NCBI GenBank assembly: GCA_002410065.1
Contig: DHQB01000026.1
Location: 275,053 to 339,052 of the forward strand
Reading direction: 5' to 3'
Length of the DNA stretch: 64,000 nucleotides
Origin: Bacteroidales bacterium UBA5349
GTDB lineage: Bacteria; Bacteroidota; Bacteroidia; Bacteroidales; Tenuifilaceae
The translations under genes and the position numbers were made by a program. Of this stretch, positions 35,667 to 42,687 are shown piece by piece; the first letter of the stretch is position 1, and the number at the start of each line of letters is the position of its first letter. The notes below the pieces were generated by a model, which was not told the DNA's origin, made no database searches, and saw only the letters and a list, made by a program, of their open reading frames with translations.

Positions 35667-36836
35667 ATGAGAACACTCTATCAGAAATTTGAAACGCTTT
35701 TACAAAATACGTCAACAGACTTTAAGCGATATTTATACGATAAAGTCTCGTGGGATGGCCGAATGACTGGGATTATAGGAGCACGTGGTGTTGGTAAAAC
35801 AACTATGGTTTTGCAATACATAAAGGAAAACTTGGACAGCAAAAAGGCTTTATACGTTTCGGCTGACGATATGTATTTTGGTGAGAACAGGCTCTTTGAT
35901 TTAGCTGATGATTTTTACAAAAATGCAGGAGAGTACCTGTTTATTGATGAAATACATAAATACCCCGACTGGTCTCAAGAACTAAAGAATATTTACGATT
36001 CATTCCCATCTTTAAAAATAGTTTTCACTGGCTCTTCAGTACTTGACATACTAAAAGGTTCAGCAGATTTAAGTCGCCGTGCTATAATCTACAAATTGCA
36101 GGGGCTATCATTTCGGGAATATTTAAAACTATTTCATAATTACGAAACCGATGTCTACTCACTGGAGCAGATAGTCAATAACGAAGTGAAACTAACGGAT
36201 ATTAAACATCCGCTACCGTTGTTTAATGACTATTTAAAACGCGGATACTATCCTTTTGGACTTGAGAATGAACTAGATTTGCGTTTAGGGCAAATCATTG
36301 TACAAACATTGGAGACAGATATTCCGCAATATGCCAATCTCAATGTAGGAACAAGCCGTAAATTAAAGCGATTGCTTTCAATTATCGCTGAAAGCGTGCC
36401 TTTTAAGCCAAATTTCTCAAAAATATCAGGGATGATTGAAGTAAGCCGAAATTCTTTAGACGATTACTTCTTATATATGGAAAAGGCTGGGCTTATTGGT
36501 CAGTTACGTAATGAAACAAGCGGTATTCGAGGATTAGGAAAGGTAGAAAAAGTTTATCTTGATAATACTAATATAATTTATAATTTGGTTGGAGATAAAT
36601 CTAATATTGGAAATATCCGTGAAACTTTCTTTTTCAATCAAATGCGACTAAAAAACGAAGTAATATCCTCTGAAAAAGCTGATTTTATTATTGATAACTA
36701 TACGTTTGAAGTTGGTGGAAAGAATAAACAACAAACCCAAATTGAGAAAGATGGAAAATCATTCTTAGTAAAAGATGATATTGAATTTGGGTATCTTAAT
36801 GTAATACCACTGTGGTCTTTTGGATTAAATTACTAA
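35667..36836 (+). CDS. AAA ATPase with DUF4143 domain
   Basis: A 389-residue protein of the widespread AAA_14/DUF4143 type. Walker A is GARGVGKTTMVLQYI at about residues 37-51, Walker B is YLFIDEIHKYPDW, and FTGSSVLDILKGSADLSRR is the sensor/arginine region. The C-terminal part contains the family's LSYREY-like element (GLSFREYLKLF), ISRNSLDDYFLYMEKAGLI and an incomplete nuclease-like tail (IIDNYTFEVGGKNK). The function of this family is unresolved; it is typical of accessory regions. The start fits the promoter upstream. Confidence 0.87.
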   Translation: MRTLYQKFETLLQNTSTDFKRYLYDKVSWDGRMTGIIGARGVGKTTMVLQYIKENLDSKKALYVSADDMYFGENRLFDLADDFYKNAGEYLFIDEIHKYPDWSQELKNIYDSFPSLKIVFTGSSVLDILKGSADLSRRAIIYKLQGLSFREYLKLFHNYETDVYSLEQIVNNEVKLTDIKHPLPLFNDYLKRGYYPFGLENELDLRLGQIIVQTLETDIPQYANLNVGTSRKLKRLLSIIAESVPFKPNFSKISGMIEVSRNSLDDYFLYMEKAGLIGQLRNETSGIRGLGKVEKVYLDNTNIIYNLVGDKSNIGNIRETFFFNQMRLKNEVISSEKADFIIDNYTFEVGGKNKQQTQIEKDGKSFLVKDDIEFGYLNVIPLWSFGLNY

Positions 36837-36840
36837 ATAC

Positions 36841-37050
36841 CCCCCGCTACCGCACGAGCCCCCTTGTGTGGCTTTTGCGACAGCAAAAACTTTACCTAGC
36901 CACAATAACCCCTTTTAACAAGCCTTCCACCACAGCAAAGCTAACGAAGTAAACGCCAGCGGGGTTATGGAATTTGTAACTTCGGCTCATGGAGTAAATA
37001 TAGCAAATTTATTTGCTTGGTTACCACACGATGCAAGGGTGCGGTAACGG
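36841..37050 (-). mobile_element. Internally deleted RAYT element (non-autonomous derivative)
   Basis: The element has the same ends as the intact RAYT element at 40.2-40.9 kb: CGCACGAG and CTTGTGTGG arms, then CTTTTGCGACAGCAAAA on the 3' side, and TACCACACGATGCAAGGGTG followed by CGGTAACGG on the 5' side. Between them only a 32-codon fused remnant of the transposase gene remains. It is therefore a small deletion derivative that might be mobilised in trans. Its 5' flank continues into repeat A. Confidence 0.72.
36892..36990 (-). pseudogene. RAYT gene reduced to its two ends
   Basis: Reads ATG to TAA without interruption as MSRSYKFHNPAGVYFVSFAV followed by VEGLLKGVIVAR. The first 22 residues match the N-terminus of the intact RAYT (MSRNYKFHNPDGVYFVSFAV) and the last 10 match its C-terminus (GLLKGVILAR). 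About 150 codons, including the HUH and tyrosine motifs, are deleted in frame. It cannot be an active transposase. Confidence 0.8.
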
Positions 37051-37172
37051 AGTAAATAATTTTTGGTTAACCCAATTTTATTCGTTTTGTAAGCGCACAA
37101 ATAATTGTTTTGGCAAATGGCTTTGCGAATGCAAATTAACCGCACGGGTTGCAAATCCGAGCCAGCGAGGAA
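36983..37172. repeat. Repeat A, copy 2
   Basis: Begins GGCTCATGGAGTAAATATAG, contains TTTATTTGCTTGGTTACCAC, then GGAGTAAATAATTTTTGGTT, TTTTGTAAGCGCACAAATAA, GGCAAATGGCTTTGCGAATG and CGCACGGGTTGCAAATCCGA. It fills most of the 36837-37204 gap together with the RAYT derivative. Confidence 0.72.
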
Positions 37173-37204
37173 TGAAGAAAAAACAACTTTATCAATCAAA
37201 CTGC

Positions 37205-37501
37205 TTATAATCCTAAAGATTCGGGATCCATCCTATTTCCCCTAAAGCTTGCTAATTCTACACATTCTCCACTGGAGCGATAATATAATGTAGTCTGTGG
37301 ACTTATAACGCAACGCCTTAGTTTCTTCATTTTATTCGAGTAAGGAAACAAATTGGGGTTTATCGATATTTGGTTAATTACTTCTTCAAAATGCAGATCA
37401 ACTTTAGCTGCAACTTCTAAACCAAAATTTTCAACAACATAGTCTAAAATTTCTTCATATTCAGCATAAGCCCTGGTTGAGTAACGAACTTGATATGACA
37501 T
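37205..37501 (-). CDS. RelE/ParE-family toxin
   Basis: A 98-residue protein: VRYSTRAYAEYEEILDYVVE at the N-terminus, a central KMKKLRRCVISPQTTLYYRS region, and the terminal signature SFRGNRMDPESL. It matches the ParE/RelE pattern. It sits 3 bases after its antitoxin gene on the minus strand. Confidence 0.84.
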   Translation of the reverse strand: MSYQVRYSTRAYAEYEEILDYVVENFGLEVAAKVDLHFEEVINQISINPNLFPYSNKMKKLRRCVISPQTTLYYRSSGECVELASFRGNRMDPESLGL

Positions 37502-37504
37502 TTT

Positions 37505-37756
37505 CTAAAAGTTATATTTTTCTTTTATTTTGCCTCTAACCTGTGAACGGGTTAAAAAATCTCCTTTGTCAAGCTGTTCCAATCCTTCTTTGATTGCTTT
37601 TTTATCTTCTTCATTAGCCATATCCCACCAATCAGTTGACTTCTCTGCTTGTTTTGAAAGAATGGTTCTTACCGCATTTAAAATGCTTTTATCATTTATT
37701 TTATCTATTAAATGATGTAAGTCTGATTTTAACTCTAATACATTCATGATGTTCAT
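37505..37756 (-). CDS. Antitoxin partner of the 37.2-kb toxin
   Basis: An 83-residue protein (or 80, if it starts at the third ATG codon position, MNVLELKSD). ELKSDLHHLIDKINDKSILN followed by AVRTILSKQAEK resembles the antitoxin at 34.5 kb. The middle reads WWDMANEEDKKAIKEGLEQL and the tail is basic and helical (SQVRGKIKEKY). It precedes its toxin, the usual order. Confidence 0.8.
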   Translation of the reverse strand: MNIMNVLELKSDLHHLIDKINDKSILNAVRTILSKQAEKSTDWWDMANEEDKKAIKEGLEQLDKGDFLTRSQVRGKIKEKYNF

Positions 37757-37815
37757 AGTTTTATCTCCTACAAATTTAACGTTTTTTATACACTTTTAGT
37801 TCTGTTTTAAGGGTT

Positions 37816-37845
37816 AAACTTCTCCGTCAGTTGACGGAGAAGTTT
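37816..37845. repeat. Perfect palindrome with 14-bp arms
   Basis: AAACTTCTCCGTCA and TGACGGAGAAGTTT separated by two bases. It overlaps the last codons of the recombinase relic. No T run follows, so a terminator role is uncertain; it may be the end of a lost element. Confidence 0.6.
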
Positions 37846-37990
37846 CCCAAAGGATGATATTTCTCTAATTCTTTCTGTAAATCTTCTAAATTATCTGTAC
37901 TGTACCTTTCTATACTGCTTACATACCGATGCCCTGCCATGTATTGAACTTCCCGTAAATTATAATGGTTTAGCCAGCTGGTGATTCTTA
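37827..37990 (-). pseudogene. Tyrosine recombinase C-terminal relic
   Basis: Read on the minus strand this gives VRITSWLNHYNLREVQYMAG, HRYVSSIERYSTDNLEDLQK and ELEKYHPLGNFSVN then a stop. It contains the HxxR/AGHR box and the catalytic-tyrosine region of integrases: MAGHRYVSSIERY matches the MxGHxxxxxTxxY pattern, with Ile-Glu-Arg-Tyr ending at the nucleophile. The N-terminal two-thirds is missing. It is fused directly to an IS200-like relic in another frame. Confidence 0.72.
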
Positions 37991-38118
37991 CGAGTAAATA
38001 CATCTAACCAACCCACTACTGTCAGCGTTACAAAGTATGCTTTGTCTTTATCATATATTTTATATTTCTCTGACTTTTTGTTCTTTACTCTTTTGCTACT
38101 GTTTTTTTCATTTGTTTG
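37985..38118 (-). pseudogene. IS200-like/RAYT N-terminal relic
   Basis: An open stretch with no start codon reads KYKIYDKDKAYFVTLTVVGW then LDVFTRKN on the minus strand. This aligns with the N-terminus of the intact RAYT in this window (NYKFHNPDGVYFVSFAVVEW, IDVFTRNDY). It belongs to a different subfamily from the RAYT at 40.3 kb and stops soon after, at the join with the recombinase relic. Confidence 0.65.
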
Positions 38119-38145
38119 TTGCACGCGTTACAAACGCGCGCTAGC

Positions 38146-38368
38146 TGGGCTCATGGAGTAAATATAGGAAATTTATTTGCTTGGTTACCACACGATACAA
38201 GCATGCGGGAGCGGGGTAAATATTTTTTGGCTAACCCAATTATAATTCGTTTTGTAAGCGCACGAATAATTATTTTGGCAAATGGCTTTGCCAATGCAAA
38301 TTAACCGCACGGATTAACTACGCTGAGCTCTCTGCAGTCGGTTGCAAATCTGCGCGAGCTCGATTTTG
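38146..38368. repeat. Repeat A, copy 3
   Basis: GGGCTCATGGAGTAAATATA, GGAAATTTATTTGCTTGGTT, ACCACACGATACAAGCATGC, TTTTTTGGCTAACCCAATTA, TTTTGGCAAATGGCTTTGCC, CGCACGGATTAACTACGCTG and GGTTGCAAATCTGCGCGAGC. It is the most complete copy. Gap 37757-38521 contains only the relics and repeats listed. Confidence 0.75.
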
Positions 38369-38400
38369 CCTGATTTGCGAAGTTAATTTTTTTTCCTTTG

Positions 38401-38492
38401 CAGGCAATATCCGTAGGCACAGCCTACTTATAATAGCCCGACGGCGGCGCAGCCGAACGTTGTTCCAATTAAGTAGGCTTGGCTTAATGGAG
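38401..38492. repeat. Repeat B copy
   Basis: GTAGGCACAGCCTACTTATA, ATAGCCCGACGGCGGCGCAG, CCGAACGTTGTTCCAATTAA and GTAGGCTTGGCTTAATGG. The GTAGGC...GCCTAC and CCGACGGCGGCGCAGCCG segments can pair. It lies just after the exported immunity candidate. Confidence 0.68.
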
Positions 38493-38521
38493 GACTTCGC
38501 CGAGCGAAGGAAAAGAAAATG

Positions 38522-39196
38522 CTAATTCACCCCCAGCAATTTCTCAAATACCGCAACGGCCTGCTTAATGTAGGGATGATGGGAATCTTTGTGCTTTTCA
38601 ACTAGATACTCAGCAATACGTTTATTAATGAATGCTTTTGGCGGATAATTTATTCTTACATCATATATTCTATCATATATCCAATCTTCAAAATATGATT
38701 TTGAAATTCTGTTGCTTTCAATGGATGAAAACTCTTTATCAGAAAATAAAATAAGAGTGAGCATAAAGGAATAATCAACATCTTCTCCATCAACTATAGA
38801 TTTATTATAAAACTCATAATAATTATCGTAAGTTACTGGTTCAATCTTTGGTATTGAGTTCTTTAAGAAATGATAGCAACTTCGCGGAATTTCTCCTTCT
38901 AAGTATTTTTTTTCAAGTTGAGAAGTAAAAAACAAATCTGAATGGTAATAATAGAATTGTCTTTCTTTGCTGTTTTTCCATTCGTTCATAATGAGCATCC
39001 AGGTTTCTTTTATTGTTGAATCTGCTTCAAGAGCGTAGCAAAACTCATCAAGTGCAAATGCCAATTCAATGGGGCTATAAGTTGCCAAGCCTCTATATTG
39101 AACTTGTTTTAAAAACTCCTCTTTATGAGGAGAGTAACCAAAAGCATTGCTAAGTATTGCTATAGTTATCAATGTTGTTGTTAGTATAGTCTTCAT
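38522..39196 (-). CDS. Putative exported immunity protein (hypothetical)
   Basis: A 224-residue protein with a signal peptide (MKTILTTTLITIAILSNAFG, cleavage near residue 20), so it should be periplasmic. The rest is helical and acidic (YSPIELAFALDEFCYALEAD, HPYIKQAVAVFEKLLG) with no known domain. It starts 2 bases after the stop of the cassette with a YkuD/DUF5675-like tail, on the same strand. That position and its export suggest it protects the cell against that tail. This is an inference from context only. Confidence 0.62.
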   Translation of the reverse strand: MKTILTTTLITIAILSNAFGYSPHKEEFLKQVQYRGLATYSPIELAFALDEFCYALEADSTIKETWMLIMNEWKNSKERQFYYYHSDLFFTSQLEKKYLEGEIPRSCYHFLKNSIPKIEPVTYDNYYEFYNKSIVDGEDVDYSFMLTLILFSDKEFSSIESNRISKSYFEDWIYDRIYDVRINYPPKAFINKRIAEYLVEKHKDSHHPYIKQAVAVFEKLLGVN

Positions 39197-39198
39197 AA

Positions 39199-40248
39199 TT
39201 ATTGTTTTTGAATTATTATTATTTTTTCAACTTCAGTTAATTCGTATTGTTGCTTAATTTTTAGTTCGCGTTGCTTAACATAGTTTACAATCTCTATACA
39301 AAAATCTTCAGATTGAACAGCACTATTTGCTCTATTACCTTCTGTATCATTAATTGGATTATTTGGGACTGCTATGATACAACCGTGTGACCAGCCTTTT
39401 GCCCAAGTTCCTCGGTGAATAAGTATTGAACTTCTTGGACTTGTATCCTCACTATCTAATCGTAATGATTTATTTATATGACTACTATTTTTAGACGAAG
39501 TTGTAACACTAAAATTAAAATTACCTTCGATAATACTATGACAATTATTCTCACTTGTTAGAGGTGTGTCATCAGGACAATCAGTATTACATTGGTTATT
39601 AGTTCCTCTGGGTAGTTCAAGTGTATATCCTTTAATTACTCCGTAGTCAATCTCAATTGTACCAACTGTTCTTTCATTTTCAAGGTGTGTGCGAACTATG
39701 CGTATTATTATCCTATTGTCGCCAAATAAGTATCTTTCAAATTCATCTGCTTGATCCTCTGGCACTGCAATCTCTACCCCTTCAACGTCTCTTTTCGAAT
39801 ATTTCCATTTATAAGTTCGGTATTCTTTACTGTTTACATAGTGAATTTTACGTTTATAGGTACTTTTAGTGTAAGATAGTGAGGCAATACTATTATTCAC
39901 TGTATCAGGGTGGACCTTATACAAATATATGCAAATATTAAAAGTTTTGTTGTTGCTTAGTTTTAGATTATGTCTTATAACTGGACCAAGTTGACTCGGA
40001 TATAGGCTGGAACTCTTATAAAACCTGCTAAAATTGAATTTTTCATTTTTCAATGCAGCTTGTCTTAGATCTTGAATAAAGTTTAGTGCATCAAAATTAA
40101 CACTCGCCCCCTCCTCCTCATCCTCCCACACAAACCACCCGCCCTCTGGGTTATGGATAAAGTCCCACTGGTACTTGAATAATTCAGTTCCAGTTGAATA
40201 ATCCATTAGGTTTTGGGTGCTGCCCTTTTTAAGCCCCCGCTGCCGCAC
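39199..40248 (-). CDS. Truncated toxin cassette 3: metzincin-module end plus YkuD/DUF5675-like tail
   Basis: A 349-residue frame starting at a GTG inside the RAYT element end. Residues 11-48 are the 3' half of the shared module (QNLMDYSTGTELFKYQWDF, IHNPEGGWFVWEDEEEGA); the HELGH half is missing. A variable segment follows, then the shared boundary QADEFERYLFG (about 166-176). The last part (about 195-300) resembles DUF5675 or L,D-transpeptidase: ILIHRGTWAKGWSHGCII holds H278, G280-T281 and a SHGC with catalytic-type C290. It likely acts on peptidoglycan or a periplasmic target. Whether it is expressed without its natural start is unclear. Confidence 0.62.
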   Translation of the reverse strand: MRQRGLKKGSTQNLMDYSTGTELFKYQWDFIHNPEGGWFVWEDEEEGASVNFDALNFIQDLRQAALKNEKFNFSRFYKSSSLYPSQLGPVIRHNLKLSNNKTFNICIYLYKVHPDTVNNSIASLSYTKSTYKRKIHYVNSKEYRTYKWKYSKRDVEGVEIAVPEDQADEFERYLFGDNRIIIRIVRTHLENERTVGTIEIDYGVIKGYTLELPRGTNNQCNTDCPDDTPLTSENNCHSIIEGNFNFSVTTSSKNSSHINKSLRLDSEDTSPRSSILIHRGTWAKGWSHGCIIAVPNNPINDTEGNRANSAVQSEDFCIEIVNYVKQRELKIKQQYELTEVEKIIIIQKQ

Positions 40249-40902
40249 GAGACTCCTCGTGTGGCTTTTGCGACAGCAAAAATATTACCTAGCCAAAATA
40301 ACTCCTTTCAATAGGCCCTGTTCTCCAGCATAATCCCTTGCGCTGCTGTATACGTAATCCTGTGGAAAGTAAACCAAACCTTCCTCTACAGGGTTATTGT
40401 GAATATAGCTAATCTTTTCAAAGATCACCTTATTGCTCCAGAGTTCAATGGGTTTATTATTATGTTGCCAAAACTGATAATCTTTCACATTTGACGATTC
40501 CGCACCAGCCTTCTTAAACCTCTCAAGCAGCCATTCCTTGCGGCTTTCCCTTGGGTTTTCTTTAATTGCATTCACCACGGTTTTGCTGGTGAACCGTTTA
40601 AAGTCGCCCAGAAGCAACTCGGGTTTTTGCTCGTTTATGCTCCTAAATACTAAATGCATATGGTTGGTCATTATGCACCAAGCAAAAATCTCCATGCCTT
40701 TTTCCCGTTGGCAATATTCAAGGCTCTCGATTAGTATATCCTTATAATCATTGCGGGTGAAAACATCTATCCATTCCACCACGGCAAAACTAACGAAGTA
40801 AACCCCATCGGGATTATGGAATTTGTAGTTTCTGCTCATGGAGTAAATTTAGTAACTTTTTGCTTCGTTACCACACGATAGAATCGTGCGGTAGCGGTGT
40901 AA
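40233..40902 (-). mobile_element. RAYT element (transposase with REP-like ends)
   Basis: A single RAYT gene is flanked by matching imperfect palindromes. Downstream are TTTTGCTGTCGCAAAAG and CCACACGAG-GAGT-CTCGTGCGG (coding-strand sense). Upstream is CCGCACGAT-TCT-ATCGTGTGG. These are the usual REP arrangement around RAYT genes. The element interrupts cassette 3 on one side and supplies the last codons of cassette 2 on the other. Confidence 0.75.
40285..40839 (-). CDS. REP-associated tyrosine transposase (RAYT, Y1 family)
   Basis: A 184-residue single-strand DNA transposase of the IS200/IS605-related Y1 fold. The HUH motif is visible in CIMTNHMHLVFRS, and the catalytic tyrosine lies in KISYIHNNPVEEGLV. 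The N-terminus MSRNYKFHNPDGVYFVSFAV and the conserved DFKRFTSKTVV helix are typical. RAYTs act on REP hairpins and are usually domesticated single-copy genes. It appears intact. An internally deleted copy lies at 36.9 kb and a diverged relic at 38.0 kb. Confidence 0.92.
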   Translation of the reverse strand: MSRNYKFHNPDGVYFVSFAVVEWIDVFTRNDYKDILIESLEYCQREKGMEIFAWCIMTNHMHLVFRSINEQKPELLLGDFKRFTSKTVVNAIKENPRESRKEWLLERFKKAGAESSNVKDYQFWQHNNKPIELWSNKVIFEKISYIHNNPVEEGLVYFPQDYVYSSARDYAGEQGLLKGVILAR

Positions 40903-41593
40903 TTTTAGGATTAGGTAGAGGATCTCCCAAGATTGTACCATCCGTTAAGAATGGTCCAAACATATATTTTTCTAGTTTTTCGGCATTTCCTCCATCAACC
41001 ATAACAAATAAATCAGGTTCTCCTATTGTAGTAGAAAATTCAAATGCAACAGAATCTGGAACGATGAAAGGAACCTCAATATACTCGCTTTTGTTTACAT
41101 ATTCAGACGGAATCGTATTTGCTGATGTGCTTTTAAATAAACGAATGTGATATGTATTTCCATTACCTAATAAAACTTCTTCTGAATCGTAATATCCATT
41201 ATACTGGAACTTAATATTATCTTGCTTATTCATGTTAGCATCTCTCACACTTTCAATAAACGTCTTAATAATTTCTATTGTATCAACTAATACCATCGCC
41301 CCCTCCCCCTCATCCTCAAACACAAACCATCCGCCCTCTGGGTTATGGATAAGGTCCCACTGGTACTTAAATAATTCATTTCCAGTTGAATAATCCATGA
41401 GATTCAGGGTGCTGCCCTCATCAAGTATAATGGGGTTATGCGGGCTAAAGGTGTGGCGTAGGTTAAACTTGCCATGGCCCAGCTCATGCGCCGCATCGCG
41501 GGTGGTGGCCTGCGGGGTTAGGAAACCGTAACTGCTCCTGAGGGGCATGTAGCCGCGTGTGGTGGGGTTGTGATATTTATAGCCTAGGCTCAT
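40868..41593 (-). CDS. Truncated toxin cassette 2: metzincin-like module with interrupted tail
   Basis: A 241-residue protein. The start MSLGYKYHNPTTRGYMPLRS is followed by a metzincin-like site: HELGHGKFNLRH (HELGH 36-40, third His 47) and the Met-turn-like NLMDYSTG (about 64-71). KYQWDLIHNPEGGWF and EDEGEGA end the shared module. A variable segment leads to the boundary NAEKLEKYMFG (203-213). The last about 10 residues (TPLPHDSIVW) are encoded by the REP end of the RAYT element, so the natural C-terminal tail and any immunity gene are lost. Probably a degraded cassette. Confidence 0.65.
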   Translation of the reverse strand: MSLGYKYHNPTTRGYMPLRSSYGFLTPQATTRDAAHELGHGKFNLRHTFSPHNPIILDEGSTLNLMDYSTGNELFKYQWDLIHNPEGGWFVFEDEGEGAMVLVDTIEIIKTFIESVRDANMNKQDNIKFQYNGYYDSEEVLLGNGNTYHIRLFKSTSANTIPSEYVNKSEYIEVPFIVPDSVAFEFSTTIGEPDLFVMVDGGNAEKLEKYMFGPFLTDGTILGDPLPNPKITPLPHDSIVW

Positions 41594-41830
41594 GGAGTAA
41601 ATATAGGAAATTTATTTGCTTGGTTAGGGTTTTCTTTGCTTGGTTACCACACAACGGAAACCAAGCGTTTTGTGTGAGCTAGGCGGAGCCAATGGTGGGG
41701 TAGCGGGGGACACGGGCTAAAGCCTCGTAATGGTGCATGTTCCGCAGGCACAGCCTGCAAGAATAGCCCGACGGCGGCGCAGCCGACCGCCGAACATTGT
41801 TTCAATCAGGCAGCCTAGGGCAAACGGGGG
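41583..41830. repeat. Repeat A variant plus repeat B copy
   Basis: GGCTCATGGAGTAAATATAG, TTTATTTGCTTGGTTAGGGT and TTGGTTACCACACAACGG are a repeat A start that then diverges. From 41740, GCAGGCACAGCCTGCAAGAA, TAGCCCGACGGCGGCGCAGC and CGACCGCCGAACATTGTTTC form repeat B, whose GC-rich part can fold into a strong hairpin. It fills the 246-base gap between cassette 2 and a toxin gene. Confidence 0.7.
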
Positions 41831-41839
41831 CCGCTAAGG

Positions 41840-42154
41840 TTATTCAGCGATTCTCTCTAACTTATTTGGGTTTTGTCTACAGTCAAATACTGAAATTATC
41901 CTTATCAGGTTCTCGTTAAAACGATAAATGATTTTATAGTTGTTCTTTACAAGAAATCTATATTCATAAGGCCTCGCTGAAAGGAGGGGTTCTTTAACGC
42001 CAATTAATGGATTTGATTCAAGAATAATCGTTTCCTCCACTAACGTTTTAACTAATTCCTTTGCAATTCTAGGGCTTGCTTTAAGTTTATGGTAATCATA
42101 AATGTCTTCGAGTTGAGATAGGGCAGAATCTGTCCAAAGAACCCTTATTTCCAT
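41840..42154 (-). CDS. RelE/ParE-family toxin
   Basis: A 104-residue protein: VLWTDSALSQLEDIYDYHKL at the N-terminus, ILESNPLIGVKEPLLSARPY with its basic/aromatic patch EYRFLVKNNYKIIYRF, and the terminal signature VFDCRQNPNKL. It is clearly a ParE/RelE toxin. It overlaps its antitoxin gene by 10 bases. Confidence 0.87.
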   Translation of the reverse strand: MEIRVLWTDSALSQLEDIYDYHKLKASPRIAKELVKTLVEETIILESNPLIGVKEPLLSARPYEYRFLVKNNYKIIYRFNENLIRIISVFDCRQNPNKLERIAE

Positions 42155-42387
42155 TTCTCAACTTTTTTTTGAAGCTCTCGAGCATCAATCACACGACCAC
42201 TCTCGGCATCATCTTCTGCTTTTTCTATCATCTGATTGAATTCGTTCATTGACATTGGTTTAACTTCCTTGTCCACCTTTTTCATCCGCTCAGCTCTTAA
42301 AAACTTTTCTAATTTGTCAACAAGTTCCTCGTCAGAGATTCTAAGGAATTCCTGCACAAAATTCAATTTTCTTGCACCAATATCCAT
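42145..42387 (-). CDS. Antitoxin partner of the 41.8-kb toxin
   Basis: An 80-residue protein starting at ATG 42387 (MDIGARKLNFVQEFLRISDE). It continues helical and charged, with KPMSMNEFNQMIEKAEDDAE and ARELQKKVEKW. The N-terminal half resembles the small helical antitoxins found with Bacteroidota RelE toxins. The open frame extends far upstream through a repeat B copy, but that part is arginine-rich and not protein-like, so I reject the longer start. The natural order antitoxin-toxin and the overlap support the pair. Confidence 0.8.
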   Translation of the reverse strand: MDIGARKLNFVQEFLRISDEELVDKLEKFLRAERMKKVDKEVKPMSMNEFNQMIEKAEDDAESGRVIDARELQKKVEKWK

Positions 42388-42559
42388 TTCAGTACATTTT
42401 TTACAAAGATAAGGAATTGCAGAACCAAAGTAAAGGCCTCTCAACTTTTTGTCAAGCTCCAGTTCCCCCCTTCGGCTGAGGCTGCGCCTCAGTCGTACTA
42501 TCTGTTCGGGTTGTACCCGGTAAATATAGCTAAAGTTTAAATTAATGGCGGGGCATTTT

Positions 42560-42672
42560 AACAGGAGAAGATGCAGGCGCAGCCTGCAAATGATAGACCG
42601 ACGGCGGTGCAACCGCCGCCGAACAGGAACCGAACATTGTTTCAATCGGATAGCCTAGGGCGAACGGGGGGA
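42560..42672. repeat. Repeat B copy
   Basis: GATGCAGGCGCAGCCTGCAA, ATGATAGACCGACGGCGGTG, CAACCGCCGCCGAAC, ATTGTTTCAATCGGATAGCC and CTAGGGCGAACGGGGG. CGGCGGTGCAACCGCCG is a near-perfect hairpin. It lies in the 300-base gap between the immunity gene and a toxin-antitoxin pair. Confidence 0.7.
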
Positions 42673-42687
42673 TTTGAAAAAGCAAAT

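Noticed and set aside
42388..42645. Upstream extension of the 42.1-kb antitoxin frame (start at 42645)
   Set aside because: It runs through a repeat B hairpin and encodes an arginine-rich, non-protein-like segment; the ATG at 42387 fits the antitoxin family.
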